Source: Blastomonas sp. AAP53
GTDB taxonomy: Bacteria; Pseudomonadota; Alphaproteobacteria; Sphingomonadales; Sphingomonadaceae
Assembly: GCF_000331245.1 (NCBI RefSeq)
Contig: NZ_ANFZ01000009.1
Coordinates: 124,001-188,000, forward strand
Direction: 5' to 3'
DNA length: 64,000 nucleotides
Shown here: in pieces, positions 54,279-64,000 of the stretch
Position numbering within the stretch: position 1 is the stretch's first letter
How the letters are laid out: every line of letters starts with the position of its first letter
Notes under the pieces: model-generated
What the model saw: the letters and a program-made list of their open reading frames with translations, nothing else
Database searches by the model: none
What the model was told of the DNA's origin: nothing
Made by a program: the position numbers and the translations under genes

Positions 54279-56561
54279 ATGTCAGAAGCCCAGATCAACG
54301 CCACGCTCGCCGCCCGTAACATTCTTACCCGTCTGCACGATGTCATGGCCGCGCGTACCCATGCGCAGGCCAAGCTCAACCAGGTGGTCGATATCATCGG
54401 GGATTCGTTGAACAGCGAGGTGTGCTCGATCTATCTGCTGCGCGAAGGCGTGCTCGAGTTGTTCGCGACGCGCGGGTTGAATCAGGAGGCGGTGCACGTC
54501 ACCAAGCTCGCGCTGGGGCAGGGGTTGACCGGCACAATCGCCAAGAATGTCGAGACGCTGAACCTCGCCGAGGCGACCGCGCATCCCGATTTCCAGTATC
54601 GCCCGGAAACCGGCGAGGAAAAATTCCACAGCTTTGCCGGCGTGCCCATCGTCCGCATGGAGCGCGCGGTGGGCGTGTTGTGTATTCAGCATGTCGAGCC
54701 GCGCCGCTATCTGGAGGTCGAGATCGAGGCGATGCAGACGGTGGCGATGGTGCTGTCCGAGCTTATCGCCAATGCCGGGCTGGTCGATACCCAGGGTGCC
54801 CAGGATGGCGGCATGGAATTGACCCATTCGCAGCGCGAGATCGGCTTTACGCTGGTGGCGGGCCTCGCCAGCGGCAAGGCGGTGTTCCACCAGCCGCGCA
54901 TCACCATCGAGCATGTCGTCGCCGAAGATGTCGAGGTGGAGCGCCAGCGTGTCTATTCCGCCTTCATCAAGATGCGCGAGCAGATCGACAAGATGGCAAG
55001 CCAGGCCGAATTCGGCACCGGCGGAGAGCATGACGAGGTGCTCGAGACCTACAAGATGTTCGCCTATGACGAAGGCTGGTCACGGCGAATCAACGAGGCG
55101 ATCGACAGCGGTCTGACCGCAGAAGCGGCGATCGAGCGGGTGCAGCAGCGCACGCGGATGCGGATGCGCAAGATCGACGATCCGCTGCTGGCCGACCGGA
55201 TGCATGACCTGGAGGATCTGTCCAACCGCTTGCTGCGCATGGTCTCCGGCCAGATCGGTACGGCGGCGCAGATGGGACTGCGGCAGGACACGATTCTGAT
55301 CGCGCGCAATCTTGGCCCGGCCGAGCTGCTCGAATATGATCGCCGGCGGCTGAAGGGCGTGATCCTGGAGGAAGGATCGCTGACCGCGCACGTCACCATC
55401 GTCGCGCGCGCCATGGGCATCCCGGTGATGGGGCGGATGCGCGACATCCTGCACCAGGTGCGTCAGGACGATCATCTGCTGATCGACACCAATGAGAATT
55501 CCGTCCTCATCCGCCCCGCGCCGCAGGTAATCGAGGCGTTTGAGGCGAAATTCCTGCGCAGCCGCGAAAAACAGGCCGCCTATGCTGCGCTGCGCGATGT
55601 CGAGCCGCGCAGCAAGGATGGCCAGCGGATCGATCTGATGATCAACGCCGGCCTTCGCGATGATATCGCCCATCTGGCGGTCACCGGGGCCGACGGCGTC
55701 GGGCTGTTCCGTACCGAGTTCCAGTTCCTCGTCTCGGCCACGCTGCCGCAGCGCGAGCGCCAGTTGCGGCTTTACCGTGATGTACTCGATGCGGCGGGCG
55801 AGAAGCCGGTCATCTTCAGAACCGTCGATATCGGCGGCGACAAGTCACTGCCCTATCTGCGCGAGGATGGTCCGGGCGAGGAAAATCCCGCCATGGGCTG
55901 GCGCGCAGTGCGTGTTGCGCTGGAGCGCGACGGTTTGCTCAAGGTGCAGGCGCGCGCATTGATCGAGGCGGCGGCGGGGCGGACGCTCAATGTCATGTTC
56001 CCGATGATCGCAGAGCCCTGGGAGTTCGATGCCGCGCGGCAGGTGTTCGAAGACCAGCTGGTGTTCCTGAAAGGCCGCAAGAAGATGCTGCCCGACCGCA
56101 TCCGCTACGGCGCGATGCTCGAGGTGCCGGCCCTGGCGGAAACGCTCGACATCCTGGGTCCCAATATCGACTTCCTCTCGATCGGCACCAACGATCTTAC
56201 CCAGTTCCTGCTCGCTGCAGACCGGGCACATCCCAAGCTGGCGCAGCGGTATGACTGGATCTCGCCGGCCATCTTGCGCTTCATCCGCCGGGTGGTGAAA
56301 TCGGTCGAGCCCTATCACATCGATCTCACCGTGTGCGGAGAGATGGGCGGCCGCCAGCTCGAAGCCCTGGCATTGCTGGCCATCGGCATTCGCCGACTGT
56401 CGATCACGCCCGCGGCGGTCGGCCCGATCAAGGCCATGGTGCGCTCGCTCGATCTGGAAGCGGCGCGGGCGAAGCTGGAAGACATGCTGGCTCACCCGCC
56501 TGCCGACATGCGCGCAACGTTGCTCGACTGGGCGACCGAGCAGGGTGTGGAGCTGGGCTGA
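54279..56561 (+). CDS. ptsP: Phosphoenolpyruvate-protein phosphotransferase PtsP (nitrogen PTS EI)
   Basis: A 760-residue EI-Ntr. An N-terminal GAF domain (about 20-160) precedes the EI domain. The phosphorylated His371 is in GSLTAHVTIVARAMGIPVMG. The PEP-binding barrel has GLFRTEFQFL, RTVDIGGDKSLPYL and SIGTNDLTQFLLAADR, with the active-site Cys in VCGEMGG. It passes phosphate from PEP to NPr in a regulatory PTS, not a sugar transporter. The ATG at 54279 is chosen over an in-frame ATG at 54249. Confidence 0.95.
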   Translation: MSEAQINATLAARNILTRLHDVMAARTHAQAKLNQVVDIIGDSLNSEVCSIYLLREGVLELFATRGLNQEAVHVTKLALGQGLTGTIAKNVETLNLAEATAHPDFQYRPETGEEKFHSFAGVPIVRMERAVGVLCIQHVEPRRYLEVEIEAMQTVAMVLSELIANAGLVDTQGAQDGGMELTHSQREIGFTLVAGLASGKAVFHQPRITIEHVVAEDVEVERQRVYSAFIKMREQIDKMASQAEFGTGGEHDEVLETYKMFAYDEGWSRRINEAIDSGLTAEAAIERVQQRTRMRMRKIDDPLLADRMHDLEDLSNRLLRMVSGQIGTAAQMGLRQDTILIARNLGPAELLEYDRRRLKGVILEEGSLTAHVTIVARAMGIPVMGRMRDILHQVRQDDHLLIDTNENSVLIRPAPQVIEAFEAKFLRSREKQAAYAALRDVEPRSKDGQRIDLMINAGLRDDIAHLAVTGADGVGLFRTEFQFLVSATLPQRERQLRLYRDVLDAAGEKPVIFRTVDIGGDKSLPYLREDGPGEENPAMGWRAVRVALERDGLLKVQARALIEAAAGRTLNVMFPMIAEPWEFDAARQVFEDQLVFLKGRKKMLPDRIRYGAMLEVPALAETLDILGPNIDFLSIGTNDLTQFLLAADRAHPKLAQRYDWISPAILRFIRRVVKSVEPYHIDLTVCGEMGGRQLEALALLAIGIRRLSITPAAVGPIKAMVRSLDLEAARAKLEDMLAHPPADMRATLLDWATEQGVELG

Positions 56562-56726
56562 CCTGCAAACCTTTGCGACTTTGCGAAAATTACCGCCATT
56601 TTACATCTATTGGCATGTGAGTGATGGTTAATATCGGCCTATAACGTTGACTTTCCGCCTTGTTCATGTTTCTCCCAGTGCAGGGGCAACAGTATAACCG
56701 GGCAAACCCGGATCGGGAGCGCATAC

Positions 56727-57608
56727 GTGGCAAACACGTCAGATGAAGCAATGGCTGAGCCATCGAACGATGGTGCGACGACCGGAAACCTGTTCCCGCC
56801 ACCGCCGGTCGGGGAGCGGCTTGCCGAGGCACGCCGTGCGCAGAGCCTCACTCTGGACGACATTGGATCGCGTACGCGCATTCCCCTGCGACATCTGGAG
56901 GCGATGGAGGCTGGACTGTTCAGCAGCCTGCCGGGACGCACATATGCGATTGGCTTTGGCAAGGCCTATGCCAGGGCCGTCGAACTGCCCGAAGACGAGA
57001 TCGCGCAGAGCATTCGAGAAGCGCTGGGTGGAGCCGCCGCCGTGCCGATGCGCGATGCCACGCAATTCGATCTGGATGAACCCAGCAAGGTGCCGTCCGC
57101 TCGGCTGGCGCTGATTGCAGCCGCCGTCGGGATGGTGATCCTCGTTGCCGGATTCGGCGTGTGGCGCACGTTTTTCTTCCCCGGTGCCAATGTCGAGGAA
57201 CTGGCGCAGGCTGCGGACGCGGCCTCGAGCGATGCCGCAGCTCCGGCTGCAAAGCCCTCCCGGCGCCAGACCGCAGCGCCGGCTGTCAGCCCCACGGCCG
57301 AGGTGGTTTTCACTGCCACGGAAGACAACATCTGGATCAAGTTCTACGATGGCGAAGGCAAGCAGCTGATGCAGAAGCAGATGGCGCTGGGAGAGCAGTA
57401 TACGGTTCCTGCCGACGCGGTTGAACCAAAGGTTTGGACTGGCCGTCCCGATGCCTTTGAAATCACCGTCGGTGGCCGCAACGTTCCTCCGCTGGGAACG
57501 GCAGAGGTTGCGGTCAAGGACGTTCCTGTCACAGCCACCGCGCTGATGGATCGTCCCCCGGTTGCTGCGCAAAGCGCCGCCGAAACAGGCGACCGGGTCA
57601 GCGGCTGA
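56727..57608 (+). CDS. RodZ-like helix-turn-helix membrane protein
   Basis: A 293-residue protein. A Xre-type helix-turn-helix (about 28-85: GERLAEARRAQSLTLDDIGSRTRIPLRHLEAMEAG) contains the RodZ-specific LPGRTYAIGFGKAYAR. One membrane helix follows (about 128-148), then an Ala-rich linker and a C-terminal DUF4115 domain (WIKFYDGEGKQLMQKQM...). It links MreB to the envelope in known cases. A GTG start follows CGGGAGC. Confidence 0.9.
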   Translation: MANTSDEAMAEPSNDGATTGNLFPPPPVGERLAEARRAQSLTLDDIGSRTRIPLRHLEAMEAGLFSSLPGRTYAIGFGKAYARAVELPEDEIAQSIREALGGAAAVPMRDATQFDLDEPSKVPSARLALIAAAVGMVILVAGFGVWRTFFFPGANVEELAQAADAASSDAAAPAAKPSRRQTAAPAVSPTAEVVFTATEDNIWIKFYDGEGKQLMQKQMALGEQYTVPADAVEPKVWTGRPDAFEITVGGRNVPPLGTAEVAVKDVPVTATALMDRPPVAAQSAAETGDRVSG

Positions 57609-57749
57609 AGCCAAACCCTGCATTTTGATCTGTCAGCCGCCGTTCAGTGACGTCATGACATCCACTTTATTTGCGCCCGGCTTTGACGAACGCTGCGGGG
57701 CCCGTATAGATTCGTTGTGAAGTACCAATTTACTGAGCTGGAGCCTGAC

Positions 57750-58730
57750 ATGCCGATTGCCCGCCCATCCCCGGCCTTTCCCCGCCGGACCAGCCTGTCC
57801 GCGCGGTTATTGGCAAGCACTCTGATTGCCGCGTTCGTCGCGTCGGCCAGCCCTGCTGCCGCGCAGTCTGCTCCGCTGGAACCGCGCGTGAAGAAGCTGG
57901 AATCCGAAATGCGCGCGGTGCAGCGCAAGGTGTTCCCCGGCGCATCCGACAGGTTCTTCGAGCCTGAAATCTCCGCGCCTGCTGCCGGTCCTTCGACGAC
58001 GGGCGTCAGTGCCAGCGCTCCGCTGACCGATCTGCTGCAGCGAGTGGATACGCTGGAAACGCAGATTACCCGGCTGACGGCGCAGACCGAAGAGAACGGC
58101 TTCAAGATCGGTCAGCTTGAAAAGCGGATGGTGCTGCTGGAAGATCAGGCCAAGCAGGCAGCTGCTGCTGCGGCAGCCTCGGCGCCCGCAGCCGCGGCAG
58201 GAACCGTACCAGCAGGCGCGGCAGGAGCGGGAACGTCGGCTGCACGCCCGGCGGCAACGGGTGCCACATCAGCCGCTGCTGCCGCGCCCAGTGCGGAGCG
58301 GGTGGCTGCGGTTTCGAGGATCGAAAAGCCGCAGACCGCCGATGCGGGTGAGGACGCCTATCTCTATGGCTATCGTCTTTGGGAGGCCAAGTTCCTGCCC
58401 GAGGCGCAGGCGCAGCTTCGGTTCGCGCTGGAAAAGCACCCCAAGCACAAGCGGACTAGCTATACCCGCAATCTGCTGGGCCGCGCCTATCTGGACGATG
58501 GCAAGCCCAGCGCCGCAGCAAAGATGTTCGCCGAAAATTACGAAAAGGAACCCAAGGGGGAACGCGCACCAGAAAGCCTTTATTTTCTAGGTGATGCGTT
58601 GATCAAGCTGAACGAGAAAGCCAAGGCCTGCGTCGCATTTGCCGAATTGGCGGAAGTGTATCCCGATGTTGCGACCGGGCGCCTATCCGACCGGCTGGCT
58701 GCCGGGCGTCGCAATGCCGGATGCAAATGA
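57750..58730 (+). CDS. cpoB: CpoB/YbgF-like exported TPR protein
   Basis: A 326-residue periplasmic protein. A signal peptide ending near AQS is followed by a coiled coil (about 80-150), an Ala-rich linker, and C-terminal TPR-like repeats from DAYLYGYRLWEAKFLPEAQAQLRFALEKHPKHK to the end. This layout matches CpoB (YbgF), which links Tol-Pal to peptidoglycan synthesis. GGAG precedes the ATG at 57750. Its end overlaps tilS by 17 bases. No tol genes are in the window. Confidence 0.86.
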   Translation: MPIARPSPAFPRRTSLSARLLASTLIAAFVASASPAAAQSAPLEPRVKKLESEMRAVQRKVFPGASDRFFEPEISAPAAGPSTTGVSASAPLTDLLQRVDTLETQITRLTAQTEENGFKIGQLEKRMVLLEDQAKQAAAAAAASAPAAAAGTVPAGAAGAGTSAARPAATGATSAAAAAPSAERVAAVSRIEKPQTADAGEDAYLYGYRLWEAKFLPEAQAQLRFALEKHPKHKRTSYTRNLLGRAYLDDGKPSAAAKMFAENYEKEPKGERAPESLYFLGDALIKLNEKAKACVAFAELAEVYPDVATGRLSDRLAAGRRNAGCK

Positions 58731-59676
58731 CGAGCTGCTGACACGGGTGGGGGATGCGCTGGCCGGGTTGACCGGCTCGCGCGATGCCGCCCTTGTGCTG
58801 GCCGTGTCGGGTGGTCCCGACAGCATGGCAATGCTGGATATCGCGCGGAGCTGCTGGGCCGGTTCGCTCTATGCGACCACCGTCGACCATGGCCTGCGCC
58901 CTGAGAGCGCAGACGAAGCTGCCATGGTCAACGCGTATTGCGCCGCGGCAGGGGTGGCCCACGCAACTTTGCGCCCGCCTGTTCCGATCACCGGCAGTCT
59001 GCAATCGGCCGCGCGCGCGGCGCGCTACGCGTTGCTCAATCAGCATGCGAACGACTGTGGCGCTGACTTCATCGTGACCGCGCATCATGCCGATGACCAG
59101 CTGGAGACGATGCTGATGCGACTGGCGCGGGGAAGCGGGGTGGATGGGCTTTCCGGCGTGCGGTCGCGCAATGGCCGGATCATTCGTCCGTTGCTGGGAT
59201 GTCGCAAGGCTGAGCTGATCACCTATTGCGAGCGGACCAGACTGAGGTTCGTGTCTGATCCCAGCAACGATAATATGGAGTTCGACCGGGTGCGGATGCG
59301 CGCAGCCCTGGCTAGCTTCGATGCGATTGACCCGCTGATGGCGGTGCGATCTGCCGACGCGCTGGCTGACGCTGCCGAGGCGCTGGACTGGATGGCCGAC
59401 CGCGAGGCACAAACCTCGATCATCGCGGATGATGACGGGGTTCTGCTGATCCTGACGTCCTATCCGCCCGGCCTTTTGCGTCGGTTGGTGCAGCGCTGTC
59501 TGGAGCGTGTTCAGCCAGGAATCGTCCCGCGGGGACCGCAAGCCGACCGATTGATCGCGGCGCTTCACAGTGGCGAACAAACGATGATCGGCGACGTGCT
59601 ATGCCGACCCGTGCGCGAGGGTCTGGCCTGGCAATTCACAGCCGCGCCAAAGCGCGGGGGCGTGCAACGGCGCTGA
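58714..59676 (+). CDS. tilS: tRNA(Ile)-lysidine synthase TilS
   Basis: A 320-residue PP-loop ATPase that attaches lysine to C34 of tRNA-Ile(CAU), letting it read AUA. The P-loop SGGPDS is at 32-37; TTVDHGLRPES and TAHHADDQLETMLMRLARGSG are TilS signatures. The C-terminal part is shorter than in E. coli TilS, as in many alphaproteobacteria. The ATG at 58714 lies inside the end of cpoB. Essential in most bacteria. Confidence 0.93.
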   Translation: MPDANDELLTRVGDALAGLTGSRDAALVLAVSGGPDSMAMLDIARSCWAGSLYATTVDHGLRPESADEAAMVNAYCAAAGVAHATLRPPVPITGSLQSAARAARYALLNQHANDCGADFIVTAHHADDQLETMLMRLARGSGVDGLSGVRSRNGRIIRPLLGCRKAELITYCERTRLRFVSDPSNDNMEFDRVRMRAALASFDAIDPLMAVRSADALADAAEALDWMADREAQTSIIADDDGVLLILTSYPPGLLRRLVQRCLERVQPGIVPRGPQADRLIAALHSGEQTMIGDVLCRPVREGLAWQFTAAPKRGGVQRR

Positions 59677-59792
59677 TCCCTGCGCCACACAGCCGATTAA
59701 TTTCCCCGAAAGACGAATGCCGGGCAGATTATATTGTCATTCAGGAATAGCAGCCTATCTTGAAGATGGTTTACCGCTTCAAAGGCTTTGTG

Positions 59793-61748
<1,956 letters not shown>

Positions 61749-61762
61749 CCCTCCGGACCTGA

Positions 61763-62164
61763 ATGATCGGTCTCACGAGAATGCTTCCGGCGCTGCTGGC
61801 CACACAGGCCGCAGCGCCGTTTGCATTTCAAACCACACCACACACGGTGGCCGAATTCCTGGCTCAGGCTGACGCGCTGCTTTTGTCAGGTCATGAGACC
61901 GCTGGCTCGACGGCGCAGGCAGATGCCATTCGCAGTGCCATCCAGCAGGCGGCCATGGCCTATCGCAGCAGCCTGGCTGAGGCGGCGCTGCGCGGCGAGC
62001 CAGCTGCCAGCTGCCCACCACCACCGGGCCAGGCGCAGCTCTCGCTGGCGGATATCAGCGATGATCTCCGCGCGTTTCCGCAGGCCCATCGCAGCATGCC
62101 GCTGGACACCGCGTTCGCGCTGGTGATGACATTGCGCTACCCTTGCCAGCGGGAGGTAAAGTGA
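61763..62164 (+). CDS. Exported Rap1a/Tai-like paralogue 1
   Basis: A 133-residue secreted protein with signal-like LPALLATQAAAPFAF and HTVAEFLAQADALL. The C-terminal half has SCPPPPGQAQLSLADISDDLRAFPQAH...DTAFALVMTLRYPC. The Cys-Pro ... YL/FP ... Y-P-C arrangement matches the C-terminal half of Rap1a/Tai immunity-type proteins. The first cysteines of that family are missing. It begins 15 bases after ftsH. Confidence 0.65.
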   Translation: MIGLTRMLPALLATQAAAPFAFQTTPHTVAEFLAQADALLLSGHETAGSTAQADAIRSAIQQAAMAYRSSLAEAALRGEPAASCPPPPGQAQLSLADISDDLRAFPQAHRSMPLDTAFALVMTLRYPCQREVK

Positions 62165-62227
62165 AGTCATCGGGCATTCATCTGGCAATGCTAGGCGGAC
62201 ATAGACACGCCTTCGGGAGGGACGGGC

Positions 62228-62611
62228 ATGAGGATTGGAACAAGGCTGATAGTGTTGGGCATGGCGACGGTCATGCTGACCGCTACGGCATCCGAAATGA
62301 CGGTGGCGCAGTTTCTGCAAGCTGCGAAAAAGGCAGAGAGCCTTGGCCCTGCCGCGATCCTGTCCAGCGATGTTCGCGCGTTGCGTACTGAAACACAGCG
62401 GGTACGCGACCTGTATATCGCCGATATCACGAAGCAGAAAAAGGCGGGCGGCGCGCAACACAGCTGCCCACCGGCCGATAACCGGCCCAAGATGACCGGC
62501 GACGAGCTTCGCGATTATCTCACCAGCCTCAGCCCCGCTGCCCAGAAGCAGCCGTTTCGCGTGGCGGTCTATAATCTGATGAAGAAGAAATATCCCTGCA
62601 AAAAGGGGTGA
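62228..62611 (+). CDS. Exported Rap1a/Tai-like paralogue 2
   Basis: A 127-residue secreted protein with signal RIGTRLIVLGMATVMLTATAS, then MTVAQFLQAAKKAESLG and HSCPPADNRPKMTGDELRDYLTSLSPAAQKQPFRVAVYNLMKKKYPC. It shares the TVAxFLxxA segment and the CPP...YPC C-terminus with the preceding gene, so the two arose by duplication. GGGAGGGA precedes the ATG. A Rap1a-like fold is inferred; a partner toxin is not seen. Confidence 0.65.
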   Translation: MRIGTRLIVLGMATVMLTATASEMTVAQFLQAAKKAESLGPAAILSSDVRALRTETQRVRDLYIADITKQKKAGGAQHSCPPADNRPKMTGDELRDYLTSLSPAAQKQPFRVAVYNLMKKKYPCKKG

Positions 62612-62625
62612 GCGGGCTGTCCGGG

Positions 62626-62663
62626 CTGCCCCTCCCGCCGGTCAGGCCAGCAGGAGGGGGCAG
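62626..62663. terminator. Hairpin between convergent genes
   Basis: CTGCCCC pairs with GGGGCAG and may extend past a bulge. It lies between the second Rap1a-like gene and the nitronate monooxygenase. There is no T run, so it is only a weak terminator candidate. Confidence 0.35.
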
Positions 62664-62668
62664 AACGC

Positions 62669-63646
62669 TCAGGCCGCGAGGAAACCTTCCAGACGGCCGC
62701 GAATGATGGCCTCTGCCTCGCGCATGATCCGGTCGATCAACTCCTTGCAGGTCGGAATGTCGTGGATCAGTCCGGCGACCATGCCGCAGCTCCACGCGCC
62801 TGCATCCATGTCGCCTTCCATCATGATGCGCGGATAGACACCGGCTACCTGCTCGATGATGTCGGTGAATTGCAGATCCTTGCCCTTTTCACGCTCGATC
62901 AGCAGCAGCCGTTCGACAGCCTCGTTGGTCATCACGCGCTCGGTGTTGCGCAGCGGGCGCATCACCAGCCGGGTGTCGAGTTCGGACGCTGCCACGATCG
63001 CCTGCTTCACATTTTCGTGCACTGGGGCTTCCTGGGTGGCAATGAAGCGGGTGCCCATGTTGATCCCGTCTGCCCCCATGGCGAGCGAGGCGACCAGCGA
63101 GCGCGCATCGGCCTGTCCGCCCGAAGCGACGAAGGGAATGTCCAGCTCATCTGCGGCGCGCGGCAGCAGGATCATGTTGGGCACATCGTCTTCGCCAGGA
63201 TGTCCGCCGCACTCGAATCCGTCGACCGACACCGCATCACAGCCGATTGCCTGTGCCTTCAGCGCATGGCGCACGCTGGTGCACTTGTGGATCACCTTGA
63301 CGCCGGCTTCCTTGAGATAGGGCAGCACGGATTGCGGATTGTTCCCGGCGGTTTCCACGGCAGTGACGCCATTTTCGATGATCGCACGGACATAGCCGGG
63401 ATAATCGGGCGCTGTCAGCACCGGCAGGAAGGTGAGGTTGACGCCGAACGGCTTGTCGGTCAGCGCCTTGCACTTCTTGATCTCGGCATCGAGGTCCGCA
63501 GGTGTCTTCTGCGTCAGTCCGGTGATGATGCCCAGGCCCCCGGCGTTCGATACCGCTGCGGCCAGCTCGGCAAAGCCGACATAATGCATTCCGCCCTGAA
63601 TGATCGGGTGTTCGATGCCAAACAGTTCGGTGATCCGGGTCTTCAT
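62669..63646 (-). CDS. Nitronate monooxygenase-family flavoprotein
   Basis: A 325-residue FMN oxidoreductase. It opens ITELFGIEHPIIQGGMHYVGFAELAAAVSNAGGLGIITG. CDAVSVDGFECGGHPGEDDVPNMILLPRA and FVASGGQADARSLVASLAMGADGINMGTRF are signatures of the nitronate monooxygenase / enoyl-reductase-like family. The catalytic base position is covered by GFECGGH. The substrate could be nitroalkanes or another compound. A thioesterase gene lies upstream on the same strand. Confidence 0.9.
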   Translation of the reverse strand: MKTRITELFGIEHPIIQGGMHYVGFAELAAAVSNAGGLGIITGLTQKTPADLDAEIKKCKALTDKPFGVNLTFLPVLTAPDYPGYVRAIIENGVTAVETAGNNPQSVLPYLKEAGVKVIHKCTSVRHALKAQAIGCDAVSVDGFECGGHPGEDDVPNMILLPRAADELDIPFVASGGQADARSLVASLAMGADGINMGTRFIATQEAPVHENVKQAIVAASELDTRLVMRPLRNTERVMTNEAVERLLLIEREKGKDLQFTDIIEQVAGVYPRIMMEGDMDAGAWSCGMVAGLIHDIPTCKELIDRIMREAEAIIRGRLEGFLAA

Positions 63647-63686
63647 GGGGTGCTCTCCTGATTGTCTTTTGTGATTGGCAAAGGGG

Positions 63687-64000
63687 TCAGACGAACAGCG
63701 CGACGCTCTGCATCGCGGCCATCACCGGCTCCAGTCGGCTGTTCCACACGGTCATGTACTGGCTCGATGCACCATGGTGTGCATGGTGGGTCACCGATTC
63801 GAGAAGCCACCAGCCATTGTCGGTCTCCGGCGCGTCGGTGAGCATGTTGACCTGCCAGTTCATGCTGCTGATCGGTCCGGCAGCGTCCATCAGTCCCATG
63901 GCAGAGGGGGGCAGGCCATCGCCGATGCACATCAGCTCGGTCATCGGATCAAGCCCGTCGCGCGCGGCAAAGCGGTGCCAGTTGGCGAGCCTGGGCGTGT
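63687..64000 (-). CDS. Acyl-CoA thioesterase family protein, C-terminal part
   Basis: The last 104 codons of a gene that runs past the right edge; no true start is visible, because the frame stays open to base 64000. LANWHRFAARDGLDPMTELMCIGDGLPPSAMGL and WQVNMLTDAPETDNGWWLLES match the second hotdog half of TesB-like thioesterases, which hydrolyse acyl-CoA. It is 40 bases from the nitronate monooxygenase on the same strand and may share its operon. Confidence 0.8.
   Translation of the reverse strand, partial: TPRLANWHRFAARDGLDPMTELMCIGDGLPPSAMGLMDAAGPISSMNWQVNMLTDAPETDNGWWLLESVTHHAHHGASSQYMTVWNSRLEPVMAAMQSVALFV

Overview
The window is a gene-dense, high-GC chromosomal stretch with 75 supportable protein-coding genes, many joined by ATGA/GTGA/TGATG stop-start overlaps. 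I see no tRNA, rRNA, CRISPR, transposase or prophage gene. Protein families and gene order (rodZ-cpoB-tilS-ftsH, a DUF1465 protein, a GAF-type PtsP, PspF-PspABC, many alphaproteobacterial small envelope proteins) point to an alphaproteobacterium of the order Sphingomonadales, probably Sphingomonadaceae. The genus cannot be fixed from the sequence alone.

Layout. 1-4.4 kb: translationally coupled MoxR AAA+ / DUF58 / SpoIIM-like / RDD operon. 4.4-12.2 kb: housekeeping and redox genes (acyl-CoA carboxyltransferase, PrxQ-like peroxiredoxin, lipB, queC, hslO, sufE) plus a REP-like palindrome. 12.2-16.8 kb: an expanded phage-shock-protein locus. Here pspF diverges from a sigma-54-type promoter that drives a small membrane protein, pspA, pspB, pspC and then a tail of five further PspB-like small membrane/coiled-coil proteins. 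16.8-28.4 kb: a JmjC-type ribosomal oxygenase, an RNA pseudouridine synthase, a zinc-type oxidoreductase, envelope lipoproteins, rppH, an HSL-type esterase, a GH5-type glycosidase and bfd-bfr iron storage. 28.4-35.9 kb: a DUF418 membrane protein, a roughly 0.9 kb gene-free regulatory stretch, a TetR regulator with a DhlA-type haloalkane dehalogenase and a dienelactone hydrolase, then cydAB with a 47-residue third subunit. 35.9-44.2 kb: PLP enzyme, TonB receptor, PsiE, a purine-salvage pair, gpmA and a cytochrome P450. 44.2-54.2 kb: envelope lipoproteins, pseudouridine synthase / arfB / fRMsr, a DUF7064-like protein coupled to an APH-fold kinase, DUF1465 and DUF465 proteins. 54.2-64 kb: ptsP, rodZ, cpoB, tilS, ftsH, two Rap1a-like secreted paralogues, a nitronate monooxygenase and a thioesterase running off the end.

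How it fits together. The window mixes envelope homeostasis (Psp array, RodZ, CpoB, FtsH, glycine-zipper proteins) with accessory catabolism (dehalogenase, esterase, P450, APH/DUF7064). Three catabolic promoters (esterase, P450, kinase) carry the same TTTAA-N8-TTAA-type palindrome 20-40 bp before the start codon, which suggests one dispersed regulon. The TetR gene and the dehalogenase share a different palindrome. Other signals that the genes do not explain are a three-hairpin leader ending in a terminator before queC, a nested inverted repeat before cydA, and a tandem octamer (TTYGCRAN twice) that occurs five times, always on the + strand.
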